Part shown: piece after piece, positions 1 to 7,983 of the stretch | Numbering within the stretch: the first letter of the stretch is position 1 | How the letters are laid out: every line of letters begins with the position of its first letter | NCBI RefSeq assembly: GCF_016127315.1 | Contig: NZ_CP065997.1 | Span: 2,356,001 to 2,420,000, forward strand | Origin: Achromobacter deleyi | GTDB lineage: Bacteria > Pseudomonadota > Gammaproteobacteria > Burkholderiales > Burkholderiaceae_B | Direction: 5' to 3' | Length of the DNA stretch: 64,000 nucleotides | Program-made: the position numbers and the translations under genes | Notes under the pieces: model-generated | What the model was told of the DNA's origin: nothing | Seen by the model: the letters and a program-made list of their open reading frames with translations, nothing else | The model's database searches: none

Positions 1-1268
1 CCGCGCAGCCTGCGATCCAGTTCCAGCACGGTCTGGTACAGCACGCGGGTGCCGTCCAGCAGCTGCGCCGGCTCGATCCATTCCTCGGGGCAGTGGCTGC
101 GCCCGTTCAGGCAGGGGATGAAGATCATGCCGATGGGGCCGGTGGGCGCCATGTAGACGGCGTCGTGGCCGGCGCCGCTGGGCAGGCGCATGTTGGCGTA
201 GCCGAGCTGGTCGGCGGCGGCTTGCACCGCGTCCATTACCAGCGGCGTGCAGTCCGTGGGCTGGGCCCGGCTCAGTGGCACGAAGCCGGCGCTCAGGCGC
301 AGCGCCTTCAGGTCGGCGGCCACGCCGGCCATCAGCGTCTCGGGGAAGGCGTCCAGCACCGCGTTGCTGTCGCTGCGCATTTCCAGCGTCAGCTCGACGC
401 GGCCGGGCACGGCGTTGGCGGCGTTGGGCGTCATGGCGAGCTTGCCGACGGTGGCGACCACGTAGTGCGGATTGCCGCTGGCGGCGCTGGCCTGGCGGCT
501 GGCGGCGTCGATGATGCGGGCCGCGCCGACCAGGGCGTCGCGGCGGATGTCCATGGGCGTGGTGCCGGCGTGGTCGGGCTGGCCTTCGACCGTGATCAGC
601 ACGCGGCGGATGCCGACGATGTTGGTGACCACGCCGATGGGCAGCTGGCGGCTCTCCAGCACCGGACCTTGCTCGATGTGCAGTTCGACGAAGGCGGCGG
701 TGCCGTCCGGTCCGCGCAAGGGCCGGGCCAGCGCGGCGGGGTCGCCGCCGATGCGGGCGATGCCTTGCGCCAGCGTCTCGCCGTCGGCGTTGCGGGCGGC
801 CAGCATGTCGGCGCTGAGTTGGCCGCTCAAGGCCCGGCTGCCGACGCAGGAGATGCCGTAGTCGCTGGGCTCTTCCGACAGGAAGTCGATGACCTCGAAC
901 GGGTGTTCCAGTTCGATGCCGTGTTCCCGCATCGTGTGGGCGACCTCGATGCCGGCCAGCACGCCGATGATGCCGTCGAAACGGCCGCCGCTCATGACGG
1001 TGTCGCAATGCGAGCCGGTGGCGATGGGTTTGCGTTGCGCGTTGCGGCCGGCGCGGGCGCCGACCAGGTTGCCGCCGGCGTCCAGGCGCGTGGTCAAACC
1101 CGCGGCCTCGAATTCACCGCGCAGCCACTCGCGCGCCTCCAGGAACAGCGGCGAGAACGCGCGCCGAGTCCAGGGCTGGTCGGGCAGGGTGTAGCGCGAC
1201 AGGGTCTCGACGCGGGCCCAGAGGCGTTCGGCGTTCAACGGAGGAAAGGACATGGCCATGCCGTTCAT
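1..1268 (-). CDS. M20-family Zn-dependent N-carbamoyl amino acid hydrolase (3' end off window)
   Basis: Probably removes the carbamoyl group from an N-carbamoyl amino acid, the step after hydantoin ring opening. About 422 codons are visible and no stop is reached, so only the last few residues can be missing. Metal-ligand motifs of the hydantoinase/carbamoylase branch of M20 are present: GSHCDT near residue 87, FDG near 98, SEEP near 132, ELHIEQG near 197, and a late GAGHDA. The start is the ATG that overlaps the upstream gene's stop as ATGA, implying translational coupling; ATGs 3 and 5 codons later are alternatives. In this locus N-carbamoyl-glutamate is the inferred substrate. Ureidoglycolate or allantoate amidohydrolase activity is the family alternative, but no purine genes are nearby. 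Confidence 0.85.
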   Translation of the reverse strand, partial: MNGMAMSFPPLNAERLWARVETLSRYTLPDQPWTRRAFSPLFLEAREWLRGEFEAAGLTTRLDAGGNLVGARAGRNAQRKPIATGSHCDTVMSGGRFDGIIGVLAGIEVAHTMREHGIELEHPFEVIDFLSEEPSDYGISCVGSRALSGQLSADMLAARNADGETLAQGIARIGGDPAALARPLRGPDGTAAFVELHIEQGPVLESRQLPIGVVTNIVGIRRVLITVEGQPDHAGTTPMDIRRDALVGAARIIDAASRQASAASGNPHYVVATVGKLAMTPNAANAVPGRVELTLEMRSDSNAVLDAFPETLMAGVAADLKALRLSAGFVPLSRAQPTDCTPLVMDAVQAAADQLGYANMRLPSGAGHDAVYMAPTGPIGMIFIPCLNGRSHCPEEWIEPAQLLDGTRVLYQTVLELDRRLR

Positions 1269-2620
1269 GCCTTGCGCGGACGCAGGAAGCGGCCGTCGCC
1301 CTTGTTGTTGACGATGCGGCGGCCATCATAGACCTGCTGGCCGCGGCACCAGGTGCCGGCCACGCGCACCGTGAACTCGCGGCCCTCGAACGAACTCCAT
1401 TGCACCGCCGACAGGCTGGTGGACGGATCGTAGGCATGGCGTTCCGGCGTCAGGATGACGATGTCGGCGTCCTTGCCGACTTCCAGCGTGCCCTTGCGGT
1501 CGTCCAGCAGGAAGTGGCGCGCGGGGTTGTCGCACAGCTGGCGCACCACCATCGACGGCGAGATGCCGTGTTCCTCGCAACCGGTCCAGAAGGCCGGCAG
1601 CAGCGTTTCCAGGCCCGGGCCGCCGGACGAGTTCTTGAAGACGTTGGGGTTCTGTTTGCGCTCCAGGCCCCAGCTGACGTGATCCGACGACACGAAGGTG
1701 CACTCGTCGTTGGCGATGTGGGTCCACAGCAGGTCGACCTCGGCCTTGGGGCGGATCGGCGGATAGTGCTTGGTCTTGGCGCCGAAGCGGCGGGTGTGTT
1801 CCTCGTGGTTCAGCATCAGGTACTGCACGCAGGTCTCGATGCTGGCGCGGTGGCCGTTGCGGCGGAACATGTTGCAGATCTCGAAGCCGCGCGACGTGGA
1901 CACGTGCACCGCGTGGGCGCGGGCGCCGGTCTCGGCGCCGATCTCATAGATCAGCGCGGTGGCCAGGTTCTCGATCAGCGGCGTGTGGGCGCGCATGAAG
2001 GCGTCCCAGCCGGTGTCGTCGGCCTCGATCAGGCGCGCGATGTTCTTGCGCGTCATTTCCTGCATCTGGTTGTGCACGCCGCACACCAGGCCGGACGGCG
2101 CGATCAGGCGGAAGGCATCGTACAGATCGTCTTCCTCGATGCGGGGGAAGCGGCCGGGCGTGGCTTCGAAGGTGGAGAACTTGAAGGCACAGACGCCGCC
2201 TTCGATCAGGCCGGCGGCGGCGGCCAGGCCGTGTTCCTTGTTCAGGGTGCCGAACAGCGCCACGTCGACGTGGCAGTCGCGCTCGACCTCGGCGATCTTG
2301 GCGTCCAGGTGCGGACGCGAGGCGACCGGCTCGGGATCGTCGTAGGGCATGTCGACCATGACCGTGACGCCGCCGGCGGCGGCGGCGCGCGAGGCCCAGC
2401 CCAGGCCTTCCTGGTTGGCCTGGCTGCCGGAGTGCACCTGGCCGTCGACCACGCCGGGGATGATCCACTGCCCGCTGGCGTCGACGCTGTCGCGTGCCGC
2501 GGGGGCGGCGCCGGTGCCGCGCGCGGCGATCCTGCCGTCCTGCACGGCCAGCCAGCCGTTTTCCACGATGCCGTGCGGATCGACGATATTGCCGCGCACC
2601 ACCCAATCGAAATCGCTCAT
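1265..2620 (-). CDS. Hydantoinase/dihydropyrimidinase-like amidohydrolase with an altered metal motif
   Basis: Cyclic amidohydrolase of the dihydroorotase/allantoinase/hydantoinase superfamily, 451 aa. It is expected to open a hydantoin-type ring in the cytoplasm. The usual DxHxH metal motif reads DGQVH (D59, Q61, H63), so the first histidine is glutamine. The carbamylated-lysine position (K147 in AFKFS), the later histidines (GVHNQ, AVHVST) and the aspartate (SSDHVS) are kept. The ATG at 2620 is chosen because GGAAG lies just upstream; an ATG four codons earlier (2632) is possible but has no clear ribosome site. It overlaps the downstream M20 hydrolase by 4 bases and diverges from a LysR gene. 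I infer that it acts on hydantoin-5-propionate; the substitution may tune or abolish the normal binuclear chemistry. Confidence 0.83.
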   Translation of the reverse strand: MSDFDWVVRGNIVDPHGIVENGWLAVQDGRIAARGTGAAPAARDSVDASGQWIIPGVVDGQVHSGSQANQEGLGWASRAAAAGGVTVMVDMPYDDPEPVASRPHLDAKIAEVERDCHVDVALFGTLNKEHGLAAAAGLIEGGVCAFKFSTFEATPGRFPRIEEDDLYDAFRLIAPSGLVCGVHNQMQEMTRKNIARLIEADDTGWDAFMRAHTPLIENLATALIYEIGAETGARAHAVHVSTSRGFEICNMFRRNGHRASIETCVQYLMLNHEEHTRRFGAKTKHYPPIRPKAEVDLLWTHIANDECTFVSSDHVSWGLERKQNPNVFKNSSGGPGLETLLPAFWTGCEEHGISPSMVVRQLCDNPARHFLLDDRKGTLEVGKDADIVILTPERHAYDPSTSLSAVQWSSFEGREFTVRVAGTWCRGQQVYDGRRIVNNKGDGRFLRPRKA

Positions 2621-2659
2621 GACCACTTCCATCCAATGAAGAACTGAAGGGCAGTGTAG

Positions 2660-2722
2660 TAAGCACGATTCAAAACGTCTTATGCTTATATGTGCATGGG
2701 AATTAACATCAGGTTAAGCATA
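2660..2722. promoter_or_regulatory. Triple TAAGCA/TGCTTA repeat in the divergent promoter region
   Basis: TAAGCA occurs at 2660-2665 and 2715-2720 and its complement TGCTTA at 2683-2688. The last two extend to an 8-base inverted repeat, TATGCTTA (2681-2688) and TAAGCATA (2715-2722). The last copy touches the LysR start codon. Placement between divergent genes suits LysR autoregulation and control of the hydrolase pair. Function is inferred. Confidence 0.45.
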
Positions 2723-3618
2723 TGAAATTGAATCTGCGCCAGATCGAGGTCTTCCGCGCCATCATGTTGAGCGGTTCGATCAGCGGCGCCTCCAAGCTGC
2801 TGTTCGTGTCGCAACCCGCCGTCAGCCGGCTGATCGCCTACACCGAGCAGCGCCTGGGCCTGATGCTGTTCGAGCGCATCAAGGGGCGGCTGTACCCCAC
2901 GCCCGAGGCGCGGCGGCTGTTCGTCGAAGTGACCGCGCTCTACCAGAACGTGCAGCGCGTCAACGAGGTGGCCGACAACCTGGCGGAGAACCGCGAGGGC
3001 CAGTTGCGCCTGTCCTGTAGCCCGAGCCTGGGCCAGTCGCTGCTGCCGCGCGCCATCGCCCGCTTTCGCCAGCTGCATCCGGAGATCCGCATCGTGCTGC
3101 AGACGCTGATCCCGGCGGTGATGGAGCAGTCGCTGCTGACCCAGCAGGTCGAGCTGGGCGTCGCCTATATGCCGGTGAACCATCCCAGCCTGGCGACCCG
3201 GCCGCTCTATGAGAACCGCATCGTGGCGGTGCTGCCCGCCGGCCATCCGCTGGCCGGACGCCGCCAGGTCACCGCCGCCGAGCTGGCGCGCGAGCCGCTG
3301 ATCGGCTACAGCGCCGACATTCCCTTCGGCATGCTGGTGCACAAGCTGTTCGGCGCCGAGGACGCGCAGCCCGAGCCGCGCATCGAGGTGCAGCAGGCGC
3401 ACGTGGCCTGCGCCCTGGTGCAGGCCGGCGCCGGCGTGGCGCTGGTGGACGAGATCACCGTGGCCGGCCCGATCTGGTCGGACGTGGTGACGGTGCCGAT
3501 CGCCGATACGGTCAACGCGCCGGTCAATGTGTTCCACCTGCAATTGCAGCCGCTGTCGCGCCTGGCGCAGGCCTTCATCGACGTGCTGGTGAGGCTGGAC
3601 CAGCCCGCCGGCGCCTGA
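2722..3618 (+). CDS. LysR-family transcriptional regulator
   Basis: DNA-binding regulator of 298 aa with an N-terminal winged helix-turn-helix (about residues 4-62, with SGASKLLFVSQPAVSRLI as recognition region) and a C-terminal periplasmic-binding-fold effector domain (about 90-290). It is transcribed divergently from the hydantoinase/carbamoylase pair and precedes the DUF917/urocanase-like operon, so it is the obvious local regulator of both arms. AGG lies about 7 bases before the ATG. The effector is unknown; a pathway intermediate such as a thioimidazole compound is a reasonable guess. Confidence 0.93.
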   Translation: MKLNLRQIEVFRAIMLSGSISGASKLLFVSQPAVSRLIAYTEQRLGLMLFERIKGRLYPTPEARRLFVEVTALYQNVQRVNEVADNLAENREGQLRLSCSPSLGQSLLPRAIARFRQLHPEIRIVLQTLIPAVMEQSLLTQQVELGVAYMPVNHPSLATRPLYENRIVAVLPAGHPLAGRRQVTAAELAREPLIGYSADIPFGMLVHKLFGAEDAQPEPRIEVQQAHVACALVQAGAGVALVDEITVAGPIWSDVVTVPIADTVNAPVNVFHLQLQPLSRLAQAFIDVLVRLDQPAGA

Positions 3619-3701
3619 TCTTTTCCCCTGCCGGCGCCTGGGGATATCCCTAGGTCCGTTCTGCCCCCGGATTGCCCTTCTCTCGGGGCGCACCCCGCTA
3701 T

Positions 3702-3714
3702 TAACTCAATGTTA
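3702..3714. promoter_or_regulatory. T-N11-A palindrome, candidate LysR box
   Basis: TAAC-N5-GTTA is a perfect T-N11-A dyad of the kind bound by LysR proteins. It sits 120 bases before the DUF917 start, in an otherwise gene-free gap (3619-3833). It differs in sequence from the TAAGCA repeats, so a shared regulator is not shown. Confidence 0.35.
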
Positions 3715-3833
3715 TGAACAAGGCATAAAAGGTAATACGACATTAACGGGATTGGTTCCTATGATGCCCTCGTCTATCCAGCGCGAACGCCGCTGGAGCC
3801 GCTAAACGCAATCGGGAAAGGAAGGGCGCAGCA

Positions 3834-4925
3834 ATGGGAAGAATCTTGACGATGCAGGATGTCGAAGCCGCGGTCAGGGGCGGTTCGGTGTTTGCCTGTG
3901 GCGGGGGCGGCTGGGCCGAGCATGGCCGCGAACTGGGATCGCTGGCCGTGACCATCGGCCGGCCCGAACTGGTGTCGATGGACGAAGTGCCCGATGACGC
4001 CTGGATCGCCACCGCCGCCGCCATCGGCGCGCCCGGCGGCCTGACCGACTGGCAGATGCTGGGCATCGACTACGTCAAGGCGGCCGAGCGCCTGCAGGAT
4101 GCGCTGGGCGAGCGCCTGTATGGCCTGATCATCGGCCAGAACGGCATGTCCAGCACGCTCAACGGCTGGCTGCCGTCGGCGGTGCTGGGCACCAAGGTGG
4201 TGGACGCGGTGGGCGACATCCGCGCCCATCCCACCGGCGACATGGGCTCGCTGGGCCTGGCCGGCAGCCCCGAGCCGATGATCCAGTGCGCCGTGGGCGG
4301 CAACCGCGCCAACAACGCCTATATGGAACTGACCGTGCACGGCGCCACCGGCAAGGTGTCGCCCGTGCTGCGCAAGGCCGCCGACATGGCCGGCGGCTTC
4401 ATCGCCAGCTGCCGCAACCCGATCCGCGCGTCGTACGTGCGGCGCCACGCCGCGCTGGGCGGCATCAGCCGCGCGCTGGCGCTGGGCGAAGCGATCCTGG
4501 CGGCTCAGCCCAAGGGCGGCAGCGCCGTGATCGACGCCATCTGCAAGGCCACGCAGGGCGAGATCATCGGTTCCGGCAAGGTGGTGCGCAACACCCTCAA
4601 GTACACCGAGGAAGCCTTCGACATCGGCACGGTCGAGATCGGCGAGGGCGCGGGCAAGCGCGTCATCCACGTCATGAACGAACACATGGCGGTGACCGAC
4701 GGGCAGGGCGAGCGCATCGCCTGCTATCCGGACGTGATCACCACGCTGGACGCCGATGGCAACCCGGTCAGCGCCGGCAAGCTGCGCGAGGGCCTGCAGG
4801 TGTCCATCCTGCACGTGTCCAAGCAGCACATCCCGCTGTCCTCCAGCGTCACCGACGCGTCGGTCTACCCCATCGTCGAGAAGGCGCTGGGCATGGACTT
4901 CACCGGCTACGCGCTGGGCCACTGA
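3834..4925 (+). CDS. DUF917 family protein, probable thiohydantoin desulfurase
   Basis: 363-aa soluble protein of the DUF917 family, whose two domains are now described as S-methyl-thiohydantoin desulfurase domains. The N-terminal hallmark FACGGGGWAEHGRE is present near residues 21-34, followed by the family segment GAPGG near 62. In the inferred pathway it would take the sulfur from the 2-thioxo-imidazolidinone propionate made by the next gene product, leaving a hydantoin. It begins the plus-strand run, and the next CDS starts 11 bases after its stop. A purine-rich GGAAAGGAAGGG tract precedes the start. Family assignment is firm; substrate is inferred from the neighbours. Confidence 0.85.
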   Translation: MGRILTMQDVEAAVRGGSVFACGGGGWAEHGRELGSLAVTIGRPELVSMDEVPDDAWIATAAAIGAPGGLTDWQMLGIDYVKAAERLQDALGERLYGLIIGQNGMSSTLNGWLPSAVLGTKVVDAVGDIRAHPTGDMGSLGLAGSPEPMIQCAVGGNRANNAYMELTVHGATGKVSPVLRKAADMAGGFIASCRNPIRASYVRRHAALGGISRALALGEAILAAQPKGGSAVIDAICKATQGEIIGSGKVVRNTLKYTEEAFDIGTVEIGEGAGKRVIHVMNEHMAVTDGQGERIACYPDVITTLDADGNPVSAGKLREGLQVSILHVSKQHIPLSSSVTDASVYPIVEKALGMDFTGYALGH

Positions 4926-4936
4926 GGGGTATCGCG

Positions 4937-6592
4937 ATGAAACGTGAATTCAAGGTGCCGGGCGGCGCCACGCTGCGTTGCAAGGGCTGGCGCCAGGAAG
5001 CGCTGCTGCGCCTGCTGGAGAACGTGCTGGCGGTGGGCGAGGACCCCGCCAACCTGGTGGTCTACGCGGCGCTGGGCCGCGCCGCGCGCGACTGGCCGTC
5101 GCACGACGCCATCGTGCGCGCGCTGATGACGCTGGAAGAAGACCAGACCCTGATCGTGCAATCCGGCAAGCCCATCGGCGTGCTGCGCACCCATCCGCAG
5201 GCGCCGATCGTGATCATGGCCAACTGCAACATGATCGGCCAGTGGGCGCATGCGGAGAACTTCTACCGCCTGCAGGACGACAACCTGATCTGCTGGGGCG
5301 GCCTGACCGCCGGCGATTGGCAGTACATCGGCTCGCAGGGCGTGATCCAGGGCACCTACGAGATTTTCTCGCGCATCGCCGAGCGCCATTTCGACAACGA
5401 CCTGCGCGGCCGCTTCATCCTGACCGCGGGCATGGGCGGCATGGGCGGCGCCCAGCCGCTGGCGGGCCGTATGGCCAACGCCGCCATCCTGACGGTCGAG
5501 ATCGATCCGGAACGCATCGAGAAACGCATCAAGGCCGGCTTCCTGGAACGCCGCGCCGACACGCTGGACGAGGCGCTGGCGCTGATCCGCGACGCGCAGG
5601 CGGCGCGCCGCCCGCTGTCGGTGGGCCTGCTGGGCAATGCCGCCGACGTGTTTCCCGAGATCCTGGCGCGCGGCATCGTGCCCGACATCGTCACCGACCA
5701 GACCTCGGCGCATGACCTGGTCTACGGCTACGTGCCGGCCGGCCACACGCTGGAGCAGGTGGCGCGCATGCGCCGCGACGACATGACGGGGCTGATGAAT
5801 GCCAGCCGCGCGTCGATCGTGCGCCACGTCACCGCGATGCTGGGCTTCAAGGACCGTGGCGCGGTGGTGTTCGACAACGGCAACCTGATCCGCACGCACG
5901 CGAAGCAGGGCGGCGTCGAGCGCGCCTTCGAGATCCCGGTGTTCACCGAGGCCTTCCTGCGCCCGCTGTTCGCGCGCGCCATCGGCCCGTTCCGCTGGAT
6001 CGCGCTGTCCAACGACCCCGACGACATCCGCAAGATCGACGACTTCCTGCTGCGGCGCTTCCCCGACAACCTGATCGTGTCCAACTGGATCCGGCTGGCG
6101 CGCGAGTCCGTGCCGTTCGAGGGCCTGCCGGCGCGCATCGCCTGGCTCGGCCACGGCGAGCGCACCGAACTGGCGCTGGAAGTGAACCGCATGGTGCGCG
6201 GGGGCATCCTGGCCGCGCCGGTAGCGTTCACCCGCGACCACCTGGACGCCGGCGCGATGGCGCATCCGAACATCATGACCGAGAACATGCGCGACGGCTC
6301 CGACGCCATCGCCGACTGGCCGCTGCTGAACGCGATGATCAACTGCTCGTCCAGTGCCGACCTGGTGGCGATCCACTCGGGCGGCGGCGGCTACAGCGGC
6401 TACATGACCAGCGCCGGCGTGACGGTGGTGGCCGACGGCACCGACGCGGCGGCGCAGCGCCTGTCGCTGTCGCTGACCAATGACACTGCCAGCGGCGTGC
6501 TGCGCTATGCCGACGCCGGCTATGAAGAGGCGCTGGACGAAGTGGACAAAAAGGGTATCGACCGCATCGACACGATGGCGGCGCGGGTCTGA
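4937..6592 (+). CDS. Urocanase-family hydratase, probable thiourocanate hydratase
   Basis: 551-aa paralogue of urocanate hydratase, close to the usual 550-560 aa. It keeps the NAD-site glycine motif GMGGMGGAQPLAG (about 165-177), TDQTSAHD (253-260) and the late GGGG...VVADGTDAA segment (about 482-505). In the urocanase signature FxGLPxRICW the catalytic cysteine is alanine here: FEGLPARIAW, A402. Canonical urocanase is usually read as needing that cysteine, so a different substrate is likely; thiourocanate fits, as the DUF917 and lyase genes are in the same run. There is no hutH, hutI or hutG alongside, so this is not an ordinary histidine-utilisation operon. The start has GGGG about 8 bases upstream; a longer in-frame extension overlaps the DUF917 gene and is not credible. 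Confidence 0.87.
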   Translation: MKREFKVPGGATLRCKGWRQEALLRLLENVLAVGEDPANLVVYAALGRAARDWPSHDAIVRALMTLEEDQTLIVQSGKPIGVLRTHPQAPIVIMANCNMIGQWAHAENFYRLQDDNLICWGGLTAGDWQYIGSQGVIQGTYEIFSRIAERHFDNDLRGRFILTAGMGGMGGAQPLAGRMANAAILTVEIDPERIEKRIKAGFLERRADTLDEALALIRDAQAARRPLSVGLLGNAADVFPEILARGIVPDIVTDQTSAHDLVYGYVPAGHTLEQVARMRRDDMTGLMNASRASIVRHVTAMLGFKDRGAVVFDNGNLIRTHAKQGGVERAFEIPVFTEAFLRPLFARAIGPFRWIALSNDPDDIRKIDDFLLRRFPDNLIVSNWIRLARESVPFEGLPARIAWLGHGERTELALEVNRMVRGGILAAPVAFTRDHLDAGAMAHPNIMTENMRDGSDAIADWPLLNAMINCSSSADLVAIHSGGGGYSGYMTSAGVTVVADGTDAAAQRLSLSLTNDTASGVLRYADAGYEEALDEVDKKGIDRIDTMAARV

Positions 6593-6608
6593 ACGGCAGT
6601 ACATAACA

Positions 6609-6624
6609 GCCCCGGATACGGGGC
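6609..6624 (+). other. Perfect hairpin between urocanase-like and permease genes
   Basis: GCCCCG-GATA-CGGGGC forms a 6-bp stem with a four-base loop in the 50-base gap. There is no U-tract, so it is more likely an mRNA-stability or partial attenuation element than a terminator. Confidence 0.35.
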
Positions 6625-6642
6625 GAATCAACGGGAACGTCA

Positions 6643-7983
6643 ATGAAAAACATCGCAATCAACCCGGGCGCGGGGATGGTGGGGGGCAATGCCGCCCACG
6701 CGGGCGCCGATGAGCACAAGGGCGCCAAGAAGGCGGTCATCGCCGCCTCGATCGGCAACGCCCTGGAGTGGTACGACTTTTCGGTCTACGCGCTGTTCGC
6801 GGTGTATATCGGCCAGAACTTCTTCCACAACGAAGACCCGACGGTGCAGCTGATGGCCTCGTTCCTGGCTTTCGGGCTGGGCTTCGTGGTGCGGCCGCTG
6901 GGCGCGCTGGTGCTGGGAGCCTACGGCGACCGCGCCGGCCGCAAGGCCGCGCTGACGCTGACCATCATGCTGATGGCGCTGGGTACGCTGCTGATCGCCA
7001 TCGCGCCGCCGTACGCCGCCATCGGCGTAGGCGCGCCGCTGCTGATCGTGTGCGGCCGCATGCTGCAGGGCTTCTCGGCCGGCGGCGAAGTCGGCGGCGC
7101 CACCGCCTTCCTGGTCGAGCACGCGCCGGCCGGCAAGCGCGGCCAGTACGCCTCGTGGCTGCAGGCCAGCATGGGTATCTCCAACCTGCTGGGCGCGCTG
7201 GTCGCCACGCTGGTGACGACGCTGCTGACCGAAGACCAGGTGGGCGAGTGGGGCTGGCGCATTCCGTTCATCGTCGGCCTGGCGATCGCGCCGGTGGGGC
7301 TGTGGATGCGCCGCGCACTCGACGAGACGCCGCATTTCCGCGAGGAACAGCAGCGCCAGGCCGCCAGCGGCAAGCCCGCCAAGGCGCCGCTCTTGAGCGT
7401 GCTGCGCGATTATCCGCGCGAACTGTTCACCGGCCTGTGCATGTCGGTGCTGTGGGCCATCGGTCCGTACGCGCTGATCATCTTCATGCCGATCTACGTG
7501 CAGAAGAGCATGGGCTTCACCAGCTCGCAGGCCTTTCTGGGCGCGCTGGTGGGCAACCTGTTCCTGATCGGCGGCTGCTTCTTCTCGGGCACGCTGTCCG
7601 ACCGCTACGGCCGCCGCACCGTGCTGCGCGCCTCGGCCCTGCTGCTGCTGATCGCGGTGTATCCGTTGATGATGTGGCTGCAGGCCAACCACACGCAGTT
7701 CGCGCTGATCGTGGTGCAGTCGTCGTTCTGCCTGCTGGTGGCGCTGTACGTCGGCACCGCGCCGTCGGCGCTGTCGGAAGTGTTCCCGACGGCGGTGCGC
7801 TCGTCCGGCATGTCCCTGGCCTACAACACCGCCGTGACGGTGCTGGGCGGCTTCGCGCCGGCCATCCTGACCTGGATCACCTACACCACCGGCGTGGCCT
7901 TCGCGCCGGCGCTGTATGTGATGGGCGCCTGCGTGGTCGCGCTGGTGGCGTTGACCGTGCTGCCGCAGAAGAATCATGTCTGA
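6643..7983 (+). CDS. MFS permease, metabolite:H+ symporter (MHS/KgtP-ProP-like) family
   Basis: 446-aa inner-membrane transporter of the MHS branch of the major facilitator superfamily, with about 12 membrane segments. Hallmarks are the N-terminal IGNALEWYDFSVYALFA (about residues 36-52), the first-loop GDRAGRK near 98 and the second half-repeat SDRYGRR near 323. MHS carriers import carboxylates, betaines and similar zwitterions with protons. Given the neighbours, the cargo is probably ergothioneine or the thiourocanate made outside the cytoplasm. The stop overlaps the next gene's start by 8 bases. Confidence 0.9.
   Translation: MKNIAINPGAGMVGGNAAHAGADEHKGAKKAVIAASIGNALEWYDFSVYALFAVYIGQNFFHNEDPTVQLMASFLAFGLGFVVRPLGALVLGAYGDRAGRKAALTLTIMLMALGTLLIAIAPPYAAIGVGAPLLIVCGRMLQGFSAGGEVGGATAFLVEHAPAGKRGQYASWLQASMGISNLLGALVATLVTTLLTEDQVGEWGWRIPFIVGLAIAPVGLWMRRALDETPHFREEQQRQAASGKPAKAPLLSVLRDYPRELFTGLCMSVLWAIGPYALIIFMPIYVQKSMGFTSSQAFLGALVGNLFLIGGCFFSGTLSDRYGRRTVLRASALLLLIAVYPLMMWLQANHTQFALIVVQSSFCLLVALYVGTAPSALSEVFPTAVRSSGMSLAYNTAVTVLGGFAPAILTWITYTTGVAFAPALYVMGACVVALVALTVLPQKNHV

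Noticed and set aside
93..1331. 412-codon plus-strand frame over the M20 hydrolase
   Set aside because: Shadow frame; the minus strand carries M20 metal motifs.
3834..6592. Ordinary histidine-utilisation (hut) operon
   Set aside because: The urocanase-like protein lacks the signature cysteine, the lyase lacks MIO, and hutI, hutG and hutC are absent.
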